The position numbers and the translations under genes are program-made. Shown here piece by piece: positions 1 through 6,489 of a DNA stretch of 9,162 nt. This DNA is from Phycisphaerae bacterium (GTDB taxonomy: Bacteria; Planctomycetota; Phycisphaerae; Phycisphaerales; SM1A02): the NCBI GenBank assembly GCA_002690755.1, contig NZFT01000095.1:15809-24970 (forward strand), written 5' to 3'. Every line of letters starts with the position of its first letter. The stretch's first letter is position 1. The notes beneath the pieces were generated by a model. That model made no database searches and was not told where the DNA came from. It saw nothing but the letters and a program-made list of their open reading frames with translations.

Positions 1-218
1 GCGCGGGCGAGGGCACCGGTCCCGCTCCCCACGTCGACCAGCGTCGCGTCCTCGGGCAGTTCGAGGGAGAGGATCGTCCTTCGCCGATACCAGTTGCTGG
101 TCCCGAAACTGAGCAGGTCGTTGACGAGGTCGTAGCGTGAAGCGGCCCGGTCGTAGACCTGCATCACGGCTTGGTCGCCTTCCGGCGCGATCTCCGACCT
201 GACGTCGATGGCGGTCAT
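1..218 (-). CDS. UbiE/MenG-like class I SAM-dependent methyltransferase (partial, C-terminus off the left edge)
   Basis: The 72 visible residues are the N-terminal part of a class I (Rossmann-fold) methyltransferase. The segment around residues 20-50 (YDRAASRYDLVNDLLSFG) closely follows the UbiE/COQ5 signature, including the YDxxNxxxSxG spacing and the downstream R-T-I. The His and Trp positions of the classical UbiE signature are replaced by Ser and Tyr. It is followed by glycine-rich motif I (LVDVGSGTGALA), which binds S-adenosylmethionine. Family members C-methylate quinone rings, but many UbiE-like proteins act on other substrates, so the substrate is open. The ATG overlaps the stop of the ABC ATPase gene as ATGA, and a GAGG lies about 9 nt upstream. 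It is therefore probably translated by coupling as the third gene of the operon. The catalytic half is outside the window. Confidence 0.8.
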   Translation of the reverse strand, partial: MTAIDVRSEIAPEGDQAVMQVYDRAASRYDLVNDLLSFGTSNWYRRRTILSLELPEDATLVDVGSGTGALAR

Positions 219-1183
219 TCGCGCAGGCCTCGGCCGGTGAGCGAAAGGAAGACCTCCTCGAGGCTCGCTTCGTGGAGACGGACGCCTTCGATTCCGCCGG
301 AGATCGCCTCGAGTTTCGCGATCGCCTCGTGCAGTTCGGCACCGAGACCCTCCAGCGGCACGCGGATCGTCCGTCCGTTCCAGGCGCCGATCGGCGGAAC
401 GAAGTCGTCGGCGACCGACGCGACCGGCCGCGCTTCGAGTTCGAACGAGGGAATGTCGTGTTCTCGGGCGAGATCCGCGGTGTCGCCCCGCGCCACGAGT
501 CGTCCGTGATCGATGATCGCGACCGAATCGATGAGGGTCTCCGCCTCCTCGATGAGGTGGGTGGCATGAAGAATCGTCGCACCTTCACGCCGCAGATCCT
601 CGACCATCCGCCAGATCGCCACCCGCGCCTGGGGATCGACACCCTCGGTCGGTTCATCGAGCAACAGCAGCCGCGGCCGGTGGAGCACGCTGACCGCGAG
701 ATTCAGCCGCCGTTGCATCCCGCCCGAATAGTGACGCACCTGGTCGTCGGCGCGATCCTCGAGCTGACTGAACTCCAGCGCCCAGCCGACCCGATCGCCT
801 CGGTCCCGACGACCCACGCCGAGGAGATCGCAGTAGTTCACCAGATGCTCTCGAGCCGTCATGGTGTCGTGCAGCGCGATGCGCTGAGGCACGAAGCCCA
901 GATCCTCCGCCGTCGGCCGCCCACGGCCGAAGACCGAGATCGAGCCCGCATCCTCGCGGATCAACCCCGCGATGCAACGCATCAGGGTGGTCTTGCCGGC
1001 GCCGTTCGGTCCGAGCAGCGCGGTCCACTCGCCCCGCGCCAGTTCGAGGTCCACGCCGTCGAGCGCCTTCAGACGACCGAACGACTTCTCCACGCCCCGC
1101 ACCAGCAGCGCGGGACTCGAGGGGGGCGGTGAAGGATCCTTCGAGGAGCCTTCACCGGGCATGACTCGGACGGCACCAGGCAT
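215..1183 (-). CDS. ABC transporter ATP-binding protein (DrrA/CcmA-like, ABC-2 exporter type)
   Basis: This 322-residue ATPase has all the nucleotide-binding motifs. They are Walker A GPNGAGKTT (58-66), Q-loop Gln100, signature YSGGMQRRL (152-160), Walker B LLLLDEP (about 172-178) with the D-loop after it, and the switch His209 in HATH. The protein continues about 80 residues past the core with an accessory domain ending HEASLEEVFLSLTGRG, typical of DrrA/NatA-type ATPases that pair with ABC-2 permeases. The N-terminus carries a Ser/Pro-rich leader of about 25 residues. The first ATG is preferred because it overlaps the upstream stop (TGATG), though Met8 is possible. The substrate cannot be predicted. 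The expected permease gene is not next to it: the downstream neighbour is a methyltransferase and the upstream one a NagB/PIG-L fusion. A permease may lie beyond the left edge. Confidence 0.93.
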   Translation of the reverse strand: MPGAVRVMPGEGSSKDPSPPPSSPALLVRGVEKSFGRLKALDGVDLELARGEWTALLGPNGAGKTTLMRCIAGLIREDAGSISVFGRGRPTAEDLGFVPQRIALHDTMTAREHLVNYCDLLGVGRRDRGDRVGWALEFSQLEDRADDQVRHYSGGMQRRLNLAVSVLHRPRLLLLDEPTEGVDPQARVAIWRMVEDLRREGATILHATHLIEEAETLIDSVAIIDHGRLVARGDTADLAREHDIPSFELEARPVASVADDFVPPIGAWNGRTIRVPLEGLGAELHEAIAKLEAISGGIEGVRLHEASLEEVFLSLTGRGLRE

Positions 1184-3180
1184 CAGTCGATGAACCGCCC
1201 GTCCCAGCGGACGAACGCCTCGACCGCTTCGTATTCAGCGAACCCGAGTCGGTCGAGCCGATCCGCGGTGCCACGGTTCCGTTGCTCCGCCCGTTGCCAG
1301 AATTCACGTTCGTCGGGCCCGGGGAAGAGCGCCTTGTCCTTCTGCGACTGGTGCTTGAAGATCGCGGTGATCTTCCGTTTCAGTTCACCGGGCGAGACCG
1401 GAACGGCCATGTCGAAGTGTTCGATCCCCCATTCCTGCCACGCGCCCCGATACAACCAGAGCACGCACTTCGACGCCCAGTCGTCCTCGGCCACCGCATT
1501 CATCGCACGGAAGACCGCGGCGAGACAGGTCCGGTGGGTGCCGTGCGGATCCGAGAGATCGCCTGCCGCGTAGACCTGGTGCGGCTTCACCGTCCGAAGC
1601 AGGTCGGCGATGATCTCGACGTCCTCCGCGCCGAGCGGCTTCTTGGTCACCCGCCCCGTCTCGTAGAACGGCAGGTCGAGGAAGTGAAGCCGATCGTCCC
1701 GGACCCCGCAGCTCCGGCCCGCGTCGGTCGCCTCGATGCGACGGATCAGGCCCTTGATCTTCTGCACTTCCGGGAGGTCGACTTCACCCGGGTTCTTCCG
1801 CCGAAGGACCTCGGCGACGCGACGTTCCATCGCCTCCGCTTCGGCGGCCCCGAACCCGAACATCCCGTTGAAGTGTGCGACGAAGTCCGCGAAACGCAGC
1901 GCTTCGCTGTCGAACACCGCGATGTTTCCGGAGGTCTGATACGCGACGTGGACCTCGTGGCCCTGGTCGACCAGCCGGATCAGCGTCCCCCCCATCGAGA
2001 TCACGTCGTCGTCGGGATGCGGACTGAACACGAGAATCCGCTTCGGAAAGACCTCGTCCCGCGGCCGGTCGATGTCGCCGGATCGCTTCCGTCCCGCCGG
2101 CTTGCCGCCGGGCCAGCCGGTGATCGCCCGCTGGACCGAGCGGAACACCTCGAGGTTGATGTCGTAGACGCTTCCGCGCTCGGCGAGGAGCTCCTGGAGT
2201 CCGTGCTCGTTGTAGTCCTCGGCCTCGAGTTTGAGGATCGCCTTGGAGACCCGCTCCGCGAGCCAGATCACGGCCTTGCGAACCAGGTCCTCGGACCAGC
2301 CCACCGGTCCGACGGCCCAGGGGGTTGCGCTGCGCGAGAGCGAGTCGGCGGCGCCGGCATCCAGATAGACGGTGGCGTCCGCGTGCCGCTGGAGGAAGGA
2401 GGCCGCGACGGTCTCGGTGACCTCGCCCTCGATCGCCCGGGCCGCGACCGCGGCCTTGCCTTCGCCGAACGCCATCAGCACGACCCGACGCGCGTCGAGA
2501 ATCGATCCGACGCCCATGGTGATCGCCCGGGTCGGAACGTTCTCCTCCCCGAAGAAGTCGCTCGCCGCATCCTTCAGCGTCACCCGATCGAGGTGGATGA
2601 GACGGGTCCGGCTGTCGACGCCGGATCCCGGCTCGTTGAAGCCGACGTGGCCGGTCCGACCGAGGCCGAGCAGTTGGAGATCGATGCCCCCCGCATCCAC
2701 GATGGCCTGTTCGTAGGCCGCGCAGTACGACCGGATCTCCTCGAAGGCGATCGTGCCGTCGGGGACGTGCGTGTTCGCCGGGTCGATGTCGACGTGATCG
2801 AAGAGATGCTCGTTCATGAACCGCCGGTAGCTCTGAAGGGCTTCGGGCGGCATCGGCCAGTACTCATCGAGGTTGAAGGTGACGACGTTCGCGAAGGAGA
2901 GTCCCTCCTCCCGGTGCATCCGGACGAGCTCGCCGTAGACCTGGGTCGGGGTGGATCCCGTCGCCAGGCCGAGCACGCAAGCCCGATCCTCCGATCGGCG
3001 GACCCGGATCAACTCGGCGATCTCCCGGGCGATGGCGACGCTCACATCGGCCGCTCGCTCGAAGACGATGGTCTCGATCCGCTCGCAGTCGAAGTGCACC
3101 GGCGCGTCGCAGGTCCGCCCGTTGCCCACGAATCGATGGACGGATTCGGGCGGTTCGGATCTCGGGCTGATCGCGGTCAT
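1183..3180 (-). CDS. nagB-like: Glucosamine-6-phosphate deaminase-like protein fused to a PIG-L (LmbE) deacetylase domain
   Basis: The 665-residue protein has two domains. The NagB domain (about 35-300) carries GLATGSTPT (71-79, phosphate loop), FNLDEYW (102-108, with Asp105 and Glu106) and GRTGHVGFNEPGSG (174-187, with His178 and Glu183). NagB converts glucosamine-6-phosphate to fructose-6-phosphate plus ammonia. The Asp of the E. coli catalytic Asp-Gly-His is Thr176 here, which I recall as usual in the long fused subfamily. The PIG-L domain (about 380-600) begins RILVFSPHPDDDVISMGG, with metal ligands expected at His388 and Asp391, and has DPHGTHR (545-551) supplying the later His. PIG-L enzymes are zinc-dependent deacetylases of N-acetylglucosaminyl groups. 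Total length fits the known NagB-LmbE fusion family of Bacteroidetes and Planctomycetes. ATG 3180 is chosen over an in-frame GTG at 3198 because GAAGGG lies 6 nt upstream of the ATG. It is the first gene of the left operon, and its stop overlaps the ABC ATPase start. Cytoplasmic; true substrate uncertain. Confidence 0.93.
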   Translation of the reverse strand: MTAISPRSEPPESVHRFVGNGRTCDAPVHFDCERIETIVFERAADVSVAIAREIAELIRVRRSEDRACVLGLATGSTPTQVYGELVRMHREEGLSFANVVTFNLDEYWPMPPEALQSYRRFMNEHLFDHVDIDPANTHVPDGTIAFEEIRSYCAAYEQAIVDAGGIDLQLLGLGRTGHVGFNEPGSGVDSRTRLIHLDRVTLKDAASDFFGEENVPTRAITMGVGSILDARRVVLMAFGEGKAAVAARAIEGEVTETVAASFLQRHADATVYLDAGAADSLSRSATPWAVGPVGWSEDLVRKAVIWLAERVSKAILKLEAEDYNEHGLQELLAERGSVYDINLEVFRSVQRAITGWPGGKPAGRKRSGDIDRPRDEVFPKRILVFSPHPDDDVISMGGTLIRLVDQGHEVHVAYQTSGNIAVFDSEALRFADFVAHFNGMFGFGAAEAEAMERRVAEVLRRKNPGEVDLPEVQKIKGLIRRIEATDAGRSCGVRDDRLHFLDLPFYETGRVTKKPLGAEDVEIIADLLRTVKPHQVYAAGDLSDPHGTHRTCLAAVFRAMNAVAEDDWASKCVLWLYRGAWQEWGIEHFDMAVPVSPGELKRKITAIFKHQSQKDKALFPGPDEREFWQRAEQRNRGTADRLDRLGFAEYEAVEAFVRWDGRFID

Positions 3181-3186
3181 GGTTGG

Positions 3187-3192
3187 CCCTTC
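3187..3192 (-). promoter_or_regulatory. Shine-Dalgarno site that decides the NagB/PIG-L start
   Basis: On the minus strand GAAGGG is followed by six bases and then the ATG at 3180. The alternative GTG start at 3198 would place this motif inside the coding region and would have no comparable site of its own. Confidence 0.55.
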
Positions 3193-3240
3193 GAGCACGA
3201 GTCCGGATCGATGACGGCTCCGGCGATCCGTCTGGTGCCG

Positions 3241-3270
3241 ACCCTACCGGAAGTTCACCCGGTTGTTCAA
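3241..3270 (-). promoter_or_regulatory. Possible sigma70-like promoter for the NagB/PIG-L operon
   Basis: In the 154-bp divergent gap, the minus strand reads TTGAAC (3270-3265), an 18-bp spacer, then TAGGGT (3246-3241). Each box is only a partial match to consensus (4/6 and 3/6), so this is weak. It would give a 5' leader of about 55 nt. The same gap must also serve the plus-strand gene at 3335. There the only notable element is TATCCT at 3323-3328, just before its ATG and without a clear -35 partner. Confidence 0.25.
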
Positions 3271-3334
3271 CGTTCGAAGAGTCCGCGGTGGATAAACCGG
3301 CGGATCGACGCCCTCGATCTCGTATCCTGCCTGA

Positions 3335-4837
3335 ATGGCCTTCAACCCACGAAAACTCGACGCGATCCTGCAACAGGCCGCCGCCCTTTATGAAGGTGGC
3401 CAGTCGGGTCAGGCTCGGCAGCTCGCCTCGGACGTCCTGAAGAAGGATCCCCGCAACATCGGGGGCCTCCGGATCTTCGCCCTCGCCTCGACGAATTCGA
3501 TGCAGTGGCCCGAAGCGATCAAGGCCGCGGAGAAGGCCGTGAAGCTCGCCCCCCGGGATGCCGGCTCGCTGACCACCCTCGCGACCGTCCTGATCGCCGG
3601 TGGTCGATTCGCGGAGGCGATGTCGAAGGCGAGAACCGCTCGAAAGATCGCCCCCAACGACTCCCGGACCCAGGGAACCTACCTTGAGTGCCTGATCTGG
3701 ACCGGAGAGTTCGAGGCGTGCCGCGAACTGCTCGAGGAGCGGGCCGCGGCCCGCCGCCTCGCCCCCGGCACCGTCGCGTCCTACGTCAACGCCTGCTTCG
3801 AGACCGCCCGATACGACGAGGCGATCGACGCCGCGAACGCCTTTCTCGAGGATCATGGCAAGGGACAGCCGGCACTCGTCACCCGACCGTTGCTTTCGCT
3901 GCTGGGGCGGTCGCTGGAGAAGGCGGGCCGGTATCCCGAAGCGGTCGACGCCTACGAACGGATGAACGCGGTCGTTCCCGGAACGTTCGACGTCGCCGAG
4001 GCGGACCGCCTGATCGATGGGTTGATCGCCGCGTATCCCGCGGACCTCCACGACGGCCGGAAGTCCACCGCGAATTCCGAGAGCCGCCTGCCGGTGTTCA
4101 TCGTCGGACTTCCTCGGAGCGGCACCTCGCTGCTGGAACGGGTCGTCGGCGCCCATCCCGACGCCCACGGCGCCGGCGAGACGGGCCTCCTCGACGAGGT
4201 GGTCTCGAAGCATCTCGGTGTCCAGGGACCCGAAGTCGCGTTCCGGACCGCGGCCGCCGACGACACCATGCTCGAGCGGATCCGGGCGGACTACCTCCGC
4301 GGACTTCAGGCGATCGGCGGACGCCGGGAACGCATCGCGAACAAGAGCCTGATGCTTCCCCGACAAGCCGGCATGATCGGGCTGCTCTTCCCGAAGTCGA
4401 CGGTGCTCTTCACCGATCGAAACCTCGAAGACACCGCGATCTCGATCTGGGCGAACCTCTTCGACCCCGTGAGCATGGCGTGGACCACGCAGCTCGACTG
4501 GATCGGCGCGTTCAGCGCGATGCACCTGCGGCTGGTCGACCACTGGACCCGCACCCTGCCGAATCCCACCGAGGTCATCGACTACCGGTCACTCGCGAAG
4601 GACCCCGACTCGACGGTGCCGAAGATCATCGAGGCGTGCGGCCTGCCCTTCGACGAGGCGTGCCTGCACCCCGAGCGTCTCGCGACCGACACGAAGAAGT
4701 CGGGGCGGTTCGTGCCGACGCTTTCGGAGCAGCAGCTTCGTCGACCGATCAACACCTCGGCCATCGGCCGCGCGGAAGCGTTCGAATCGAGACTCGGCGC
4801 GTTCCGCCGCGGATTCGACTCGACCAGGCGGGGTTGA
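3335..4837 (+). CDS. TPR-repeat sulfotransferase (Sulfotransfer_3-like)
   Basis: The 500-residue protein has an N-terminal half of tetratricopeptide-like helical repeats (about 8-235). Typical TPR consensus patches are AAEKAVKLAP (64-73) and AGRYPEAVDAYERM (197-210). The C-terminal half is a PAPS-dependent sulfotransferase domain (about 252-495). The 5'-phosphosulfate loop is VFIVGLPRSGTSLLE (254-268), and Glu282 in GAGET is typical of this subfamily. The 3'-phosphate site is VLFTDRNLEDTAIS (357-370) with Arg362 and Ser370. The C-terminal LRRPINTSAIGRA (468-480) matches the conserved end motif. Such proteins transfer sulfate from PAPS to a protein or glycan, with the TPR half likely selecting the partner. 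No signal peptide or membrane segment is evident. The start lacks a clear Shine-Dalgarno. The gene stands alone, divergent from NagB/PIG-L and convergent with the next pair. Confidence 0.92.
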   Translation: MAFNPRKLDAILQQAAALYEGGQSGQARQLASDVLKKDPRNIGGLRIFALASTNSMQWPEAIKAAEKAVKLAPRDAGSLTTLATVLIAGGRFAEAMSKARTARKIAPNDSRTQGTYLECLIWTGEFEACRELLEERAAARRLAPGTVASYVNACFETARYDEAIDAANAFLEDHGKGQPALVTRPLLSLLGRSLEKAGRYPEAVDAYERMNAVVPGTFDVAEADRLIDGLIAAYPADLHDGRKSTANSESRLPVFIVGLPRSGTSLLERVVGAHPDAHGAGETGLLDEVVSKHLGVQGPEVAFRTAAADDTMLERIRADYLRGLQAIGGRRERIANKSLMLPRQAGMIGLLFPKSTVLFTDRNLEDTAISIWANLFDPVSMAWTTQLDWIGAFSAMHLRLVDHWTRTLPNPTEVIDYRSLAKDPDSTVPKIIEACGLPFDEACLHPERLATDTKKSGRFVPTLSEQQLRRPINTSAIGRAEAFESRLGAFRRGFDSTRRG

Positions 4838-4849
4838 GTCGGACCCGCC
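4828..4849. terminator. Small GC-rich inverted repeat at the convergent gene junction
   Basis: GGCGGG (4828-4833) and CCCGCC (4844-4849) form a 6-bp stem around a 10-nt loop that includes the sulfotransferase stop codon. It lies between two convergent genes separated by only 18 bp, so it could help termination in both directions. There is no T-tract on either strand, and the support is weak. Confidence 0.22.
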
Positions 4850-4855
4850 AGGCCG

Positions 4856-5581
4856 TCACCCCGACGTCGCGAGCCGAGTCCGAAGGCGTCGCCAGGCGCG
4901 GCGGCGACCACCGATCACCTCGATCAGGGTCGCGCGTTCCGAACGCGTGAGCGTCAACGGGTCGGCGTCGCATGGAACGAGTTCGCCGGGGATTCGATCG
5001 AGGGGAAAACCACCAGGGCGTTCCACCAGCCATCGAAGTCTGGACTCGGGTGAACGTGACTCGAATCCCGTCATCAGATGCTCGAGTTCGAGATCGCGAC
5101 GTTGCTTCGCCGCCAGACGCGCCTGATGTCGGACTCGACGTTCCCAGGCCCGACGACGACGACGCGTTCGATCCGCCCGGCCCCGGCGTTCGACTTCGCG
5201 ACGACGACGGTCACGCCGGCGTTCCACCTCGACCGCGGCCGCTCCCAACTTGACGACGATCCAGCCTGCGGTCGTGCCTCGAAGGATGGAATCGAAACCG
5301 GCCTCCCCGCCAGGATGGCGACGCCGAGCCTCGTCGATGACCCACGCCAGACCCGGCGCCGCGACGAGGTCCCGATCCGCCGGCTCGAGCGCCAGCAATC
5401 CGACGATCAAGCCGTGCCCGACCGCCATCCGGGTATTCCTCGCTCCGGCCGCGTCGCCCTCGACGGCGGCACTTTCTCGAAGGCGTTTGAGGAAAACACC
5501 GCCGCCACACGTCGTGCAGTGCCGGGTCATGCACAGATGTTCCTGGCGACAGGTCTCCAGAAATTCGGGAAGCCAGTTCAT
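4856..5581 (-). CDS. Uncharacterised Cys-motif, Arg-rich protein coupled to a nuclease-like gene
   Basis: I do not recognise a named family for this 241-residue protein. The N-terminus holds Cys11, Cys17, His21, Cys22 and Cys25 (CRQEHLCMTRHCTTCGG), a plausible zinc or iron-sulfur ligand set; a further Cys is at 204. A moderately hydrophobic helical region (about 52-115) follows. Next comes a long charged Arg-rich helix (about 118-168), probably coiled-coil and able to bind nucleic acid. The C-terminal segment (about 180-238) ends in RRRAWRRLRTRL. The start at 5581 is well supported: GGAGGTGG lies 4 nt upstream, inside the preceding gene's last codons, and the ATG overlaps that gene's stop as ATGA. 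The pair is thus translationally coupled, and the product probably works with the DEDD-like protein. A longer in-frame extension upstream exists but is only antisense-type open frame over the nuclease gene. Function unknown. Confidence 0.72.
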   Translation of the reverse strand: MNWLPEFLETCRQEHLCMTRHCTTCGGGVFLKRLRESAAVEGDAAGARNTRMAVGHGLIVGLLALEPADRDLVAAPGLAWVIDEARRRHPGGEAGFDSILRGTTAGWIVVKLGAAAVEVERRRDRRRREVERRGRADRTRRRRRAWERRVRHQARLAAKQRRDLELEHLMTGFESRSPESRLRWLVERPGGFPLDRIPGELVPCDADPLTLTRSERATLIEVIGGRRRAWRRLRTRLATSG

Positions 5582-6288
5582 CGATCCACCTCCGCACCAG
5601 TGGCGCCGGACGCTCCAGCCTCGGCGAGCAACGAGGCCCAGAGGCAGTCGGTCTCGTTGTGCTGCAGCACCCGGGTCCACTTGCCCTTCGCGGTCGGCGT
5701 GAGTCGCGAGAAGTCGCCGCGACGTTCGACCTGCGTCATGACGTGACGAAGGCGACTGGTGGTACACCCCTTGCCGTATGAAGCTCGACGCGGTGCTTCC
5801 AGAAGCCGAGCGAAGTCGAGCAGCGTGTTTCCATGACCGCCGACCCATCGGCCCGCCCGCTTCCGACGGGCTCGGACGGCCTTCACCCTCGCTTCGGCGG
5901 CGGGATGCGACTCCCGACGCCATCGTCGACCCAGCGGGAGGAGATTCACGAACCGCGACCGAAGATGGTCCGATGCGACGCGACGTTCCTCGAAGACCAT
6001 GAACTCCCGCGTCGAGAATCCCGTGACCACTCGATCCTCGGCCACCGCTCGATCGACCGTCGCCTGGAGAAATCCATCGAGGTCGACGACGGCGAGCCCC
6101 TTCGCCTCGGCCGCCGGCACCAGATCCGGGGCCACGTCACCGAACACGGTGGCGGTCCAGTCCCCGTCGGCGCGGATTCCGGCGAAGACCGGCGGCCCGT
6201 TCTTGAAGCCCTCGAAATCGAGGTGCAGGGCCCGTGCCGCCTCGGTGGCGGTGAGTCGGGAACGAAAACGACGGTTGCGTTCGGTCAT
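5578..6288 (-). CDS. Putative DEDD-type (RNase H-fold) exonuclease-like protein
   Basis: The 236-residue protein carries signs of a DEDD exonuclease fold. Near the N-terminus is a beta-strand with an acidic pair, LHLDFEG (21-27, Asp24 and Glu26), like ExoI motif D-x-E. GFSTREF (90-96, Glu95) could stand in for ExoII, although GNTLLD (153-158) also fits an N-x3-D pattern. Near the C-terminus is LQHNETDC (208-215), which fits the DEDDh ExoIII pattern H-x3-D (His210 and Asp214). The layout resembles RNase_H_2/DUF2779-type nuclease domains, but no family is matched with certainty. Start 6288 is chosen because GGAGGT sits 4 nt upstream. An in-frame extension of 49 codons would translate through the hairpin at 6335-6383 and is rejected. 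The next gene starts inside its stop codon (ATGA), so they form a two-gene operon. Predicted activity is 3'-5' exonuclease or a degenerate nucleic-acid-binding relative. Confidence 0.68.
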   Translation of the reverse strand: MTERNRRFRSRLTATEAARALHLDFEGFKNGPPVFAGIRADGDWTATVFGDVAPDLVPAAEAKGLAVVDLDGFLQATVDRAVAEDRVVTGFSTREFMVFEERRVASDHLRSRFVNLLPLGRRWRRESHPAAEARVKAVRARRKRAGRWVGGHGNTLLDFARLLEAPRRASYGKGCTTSRLRHVMTQVERRGDFSRLTPTAKGKWTRVLQHNETDCLWASLLAEAGASGATGAEVDR

Positions 6289-6292
6289 GTCG

Positions 6293-6298
6293 ACCTCC
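6293..6298 (-). promoter_or_regulatory. Strong Shine-Dalgarno that sets the nuclease-like gene start
   Basis: The minus strand reads GGAGGT, then CGAC, then the ATG at 6288. It is the strongest ribosome-binding site in the window and argues against the longer open frame that continues upstream to 6435. Confidence 0.75.
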
Positions 6299-6334
6299 GG
6301 TTCGGGGAGGGCGGAGGCCGGCACCGTGCCGAGC

Positions 6335-6383
6335 CCCCTCCACTCCCTTCCTTTCCCCTGAAGGGGGGAAGGGAGTGGAGGGG
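6335..6383. repeat. Long near-perfect hairpin (intergenic palindromic repeat)
   Basis: The 17-nt arm CCCCTCCACTCCCTTCC (6335-6351) is exactly complementary to 6367-6383. Inside it, after a 3-nt TTT bulge, CCCC (6355-6358) pairs with GGGG (6363-6366) around a TGAA loop. The total is 21 bp. It lies in the 201-bp gap between the DUF1801 gene and the nuclease-like gene, ending 37 nt before the latter's strong ribosome-binding site. There is no T-tract on either side, so it is not a canonical intrinsic terminator. Its strand asymmetry (one arm all C/T, apart from a single A) and intergenic place resemble dispersed palindromic repeats (REP/MITE-like), but copy number cannot be judged here. It might also act in the leader RNA. 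The rest of the gap shows nothing else convincing. Confidence 0.8.
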
Positions 6384-6489
6384 TCACGACGATCCGACGA
6401 TTCGGTCCTGACGAGAAATCCGACGCCCAACGCACATCGCACCGCCGAATCGTCCGTTCGACGGGGCTGCCGCCGGGCCGTCGACCGGG

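Noticed and set aside
1282..3393. Very long plus-strand open frame (over 700 codons) opposite the NagB/PIG-L gene
   Set aside because: It is antisense to a gene with clear family motifs. Its product is Arg/Asp/Val-rich with no recognisable domain, as expected from GC-rich codon bias in the mirrored frame.
2864..4543. Minus-strand open frame of about 560 codons opposite the sulfotransferase and running into the NagB gene
   Set aside because: Low-complexity Gly/Arg/Asp-rich translation without domains, overlapping two well-supported genes.
3688..4950. Plus-strand open frame of about 420 codons in another frame of the sulfotransferase gene
   Set aside because: Extremely Arg/Pro-rich shadow frame; the TPR/PAPS motifs are in the other frame.
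5150..5210. Short GAC/CGA triplet runs as a possible microsatellite or CRISPR-like repeat
   Set aside because: They are simply the coding strand's Arg codons in the basic helix; there are no regular spacers and the copy number is low.
5582..5923. N-terminal extension of the Cys-motif protein
   Set aside because: It overlaps the nuclease-like gene in another frame, while the ATG at 5581 has its own GGAGGTGG and an ATGA junction.
6289..6435. N-terminal extension of the nuclease-like protein by 49 residues
   Set aside because: It would translate through the hairpin repeat and ignore the strong GGAGGT placed just before ATG 6288.
6384..6489. Arg/Ser/Pro-rich continuation of the DUF1801 frame as a real domain
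   Set aside because: It appears only because of the probable one-base deletion; the family-like C-terminus is in the neighbouring frame and stops at 6490.
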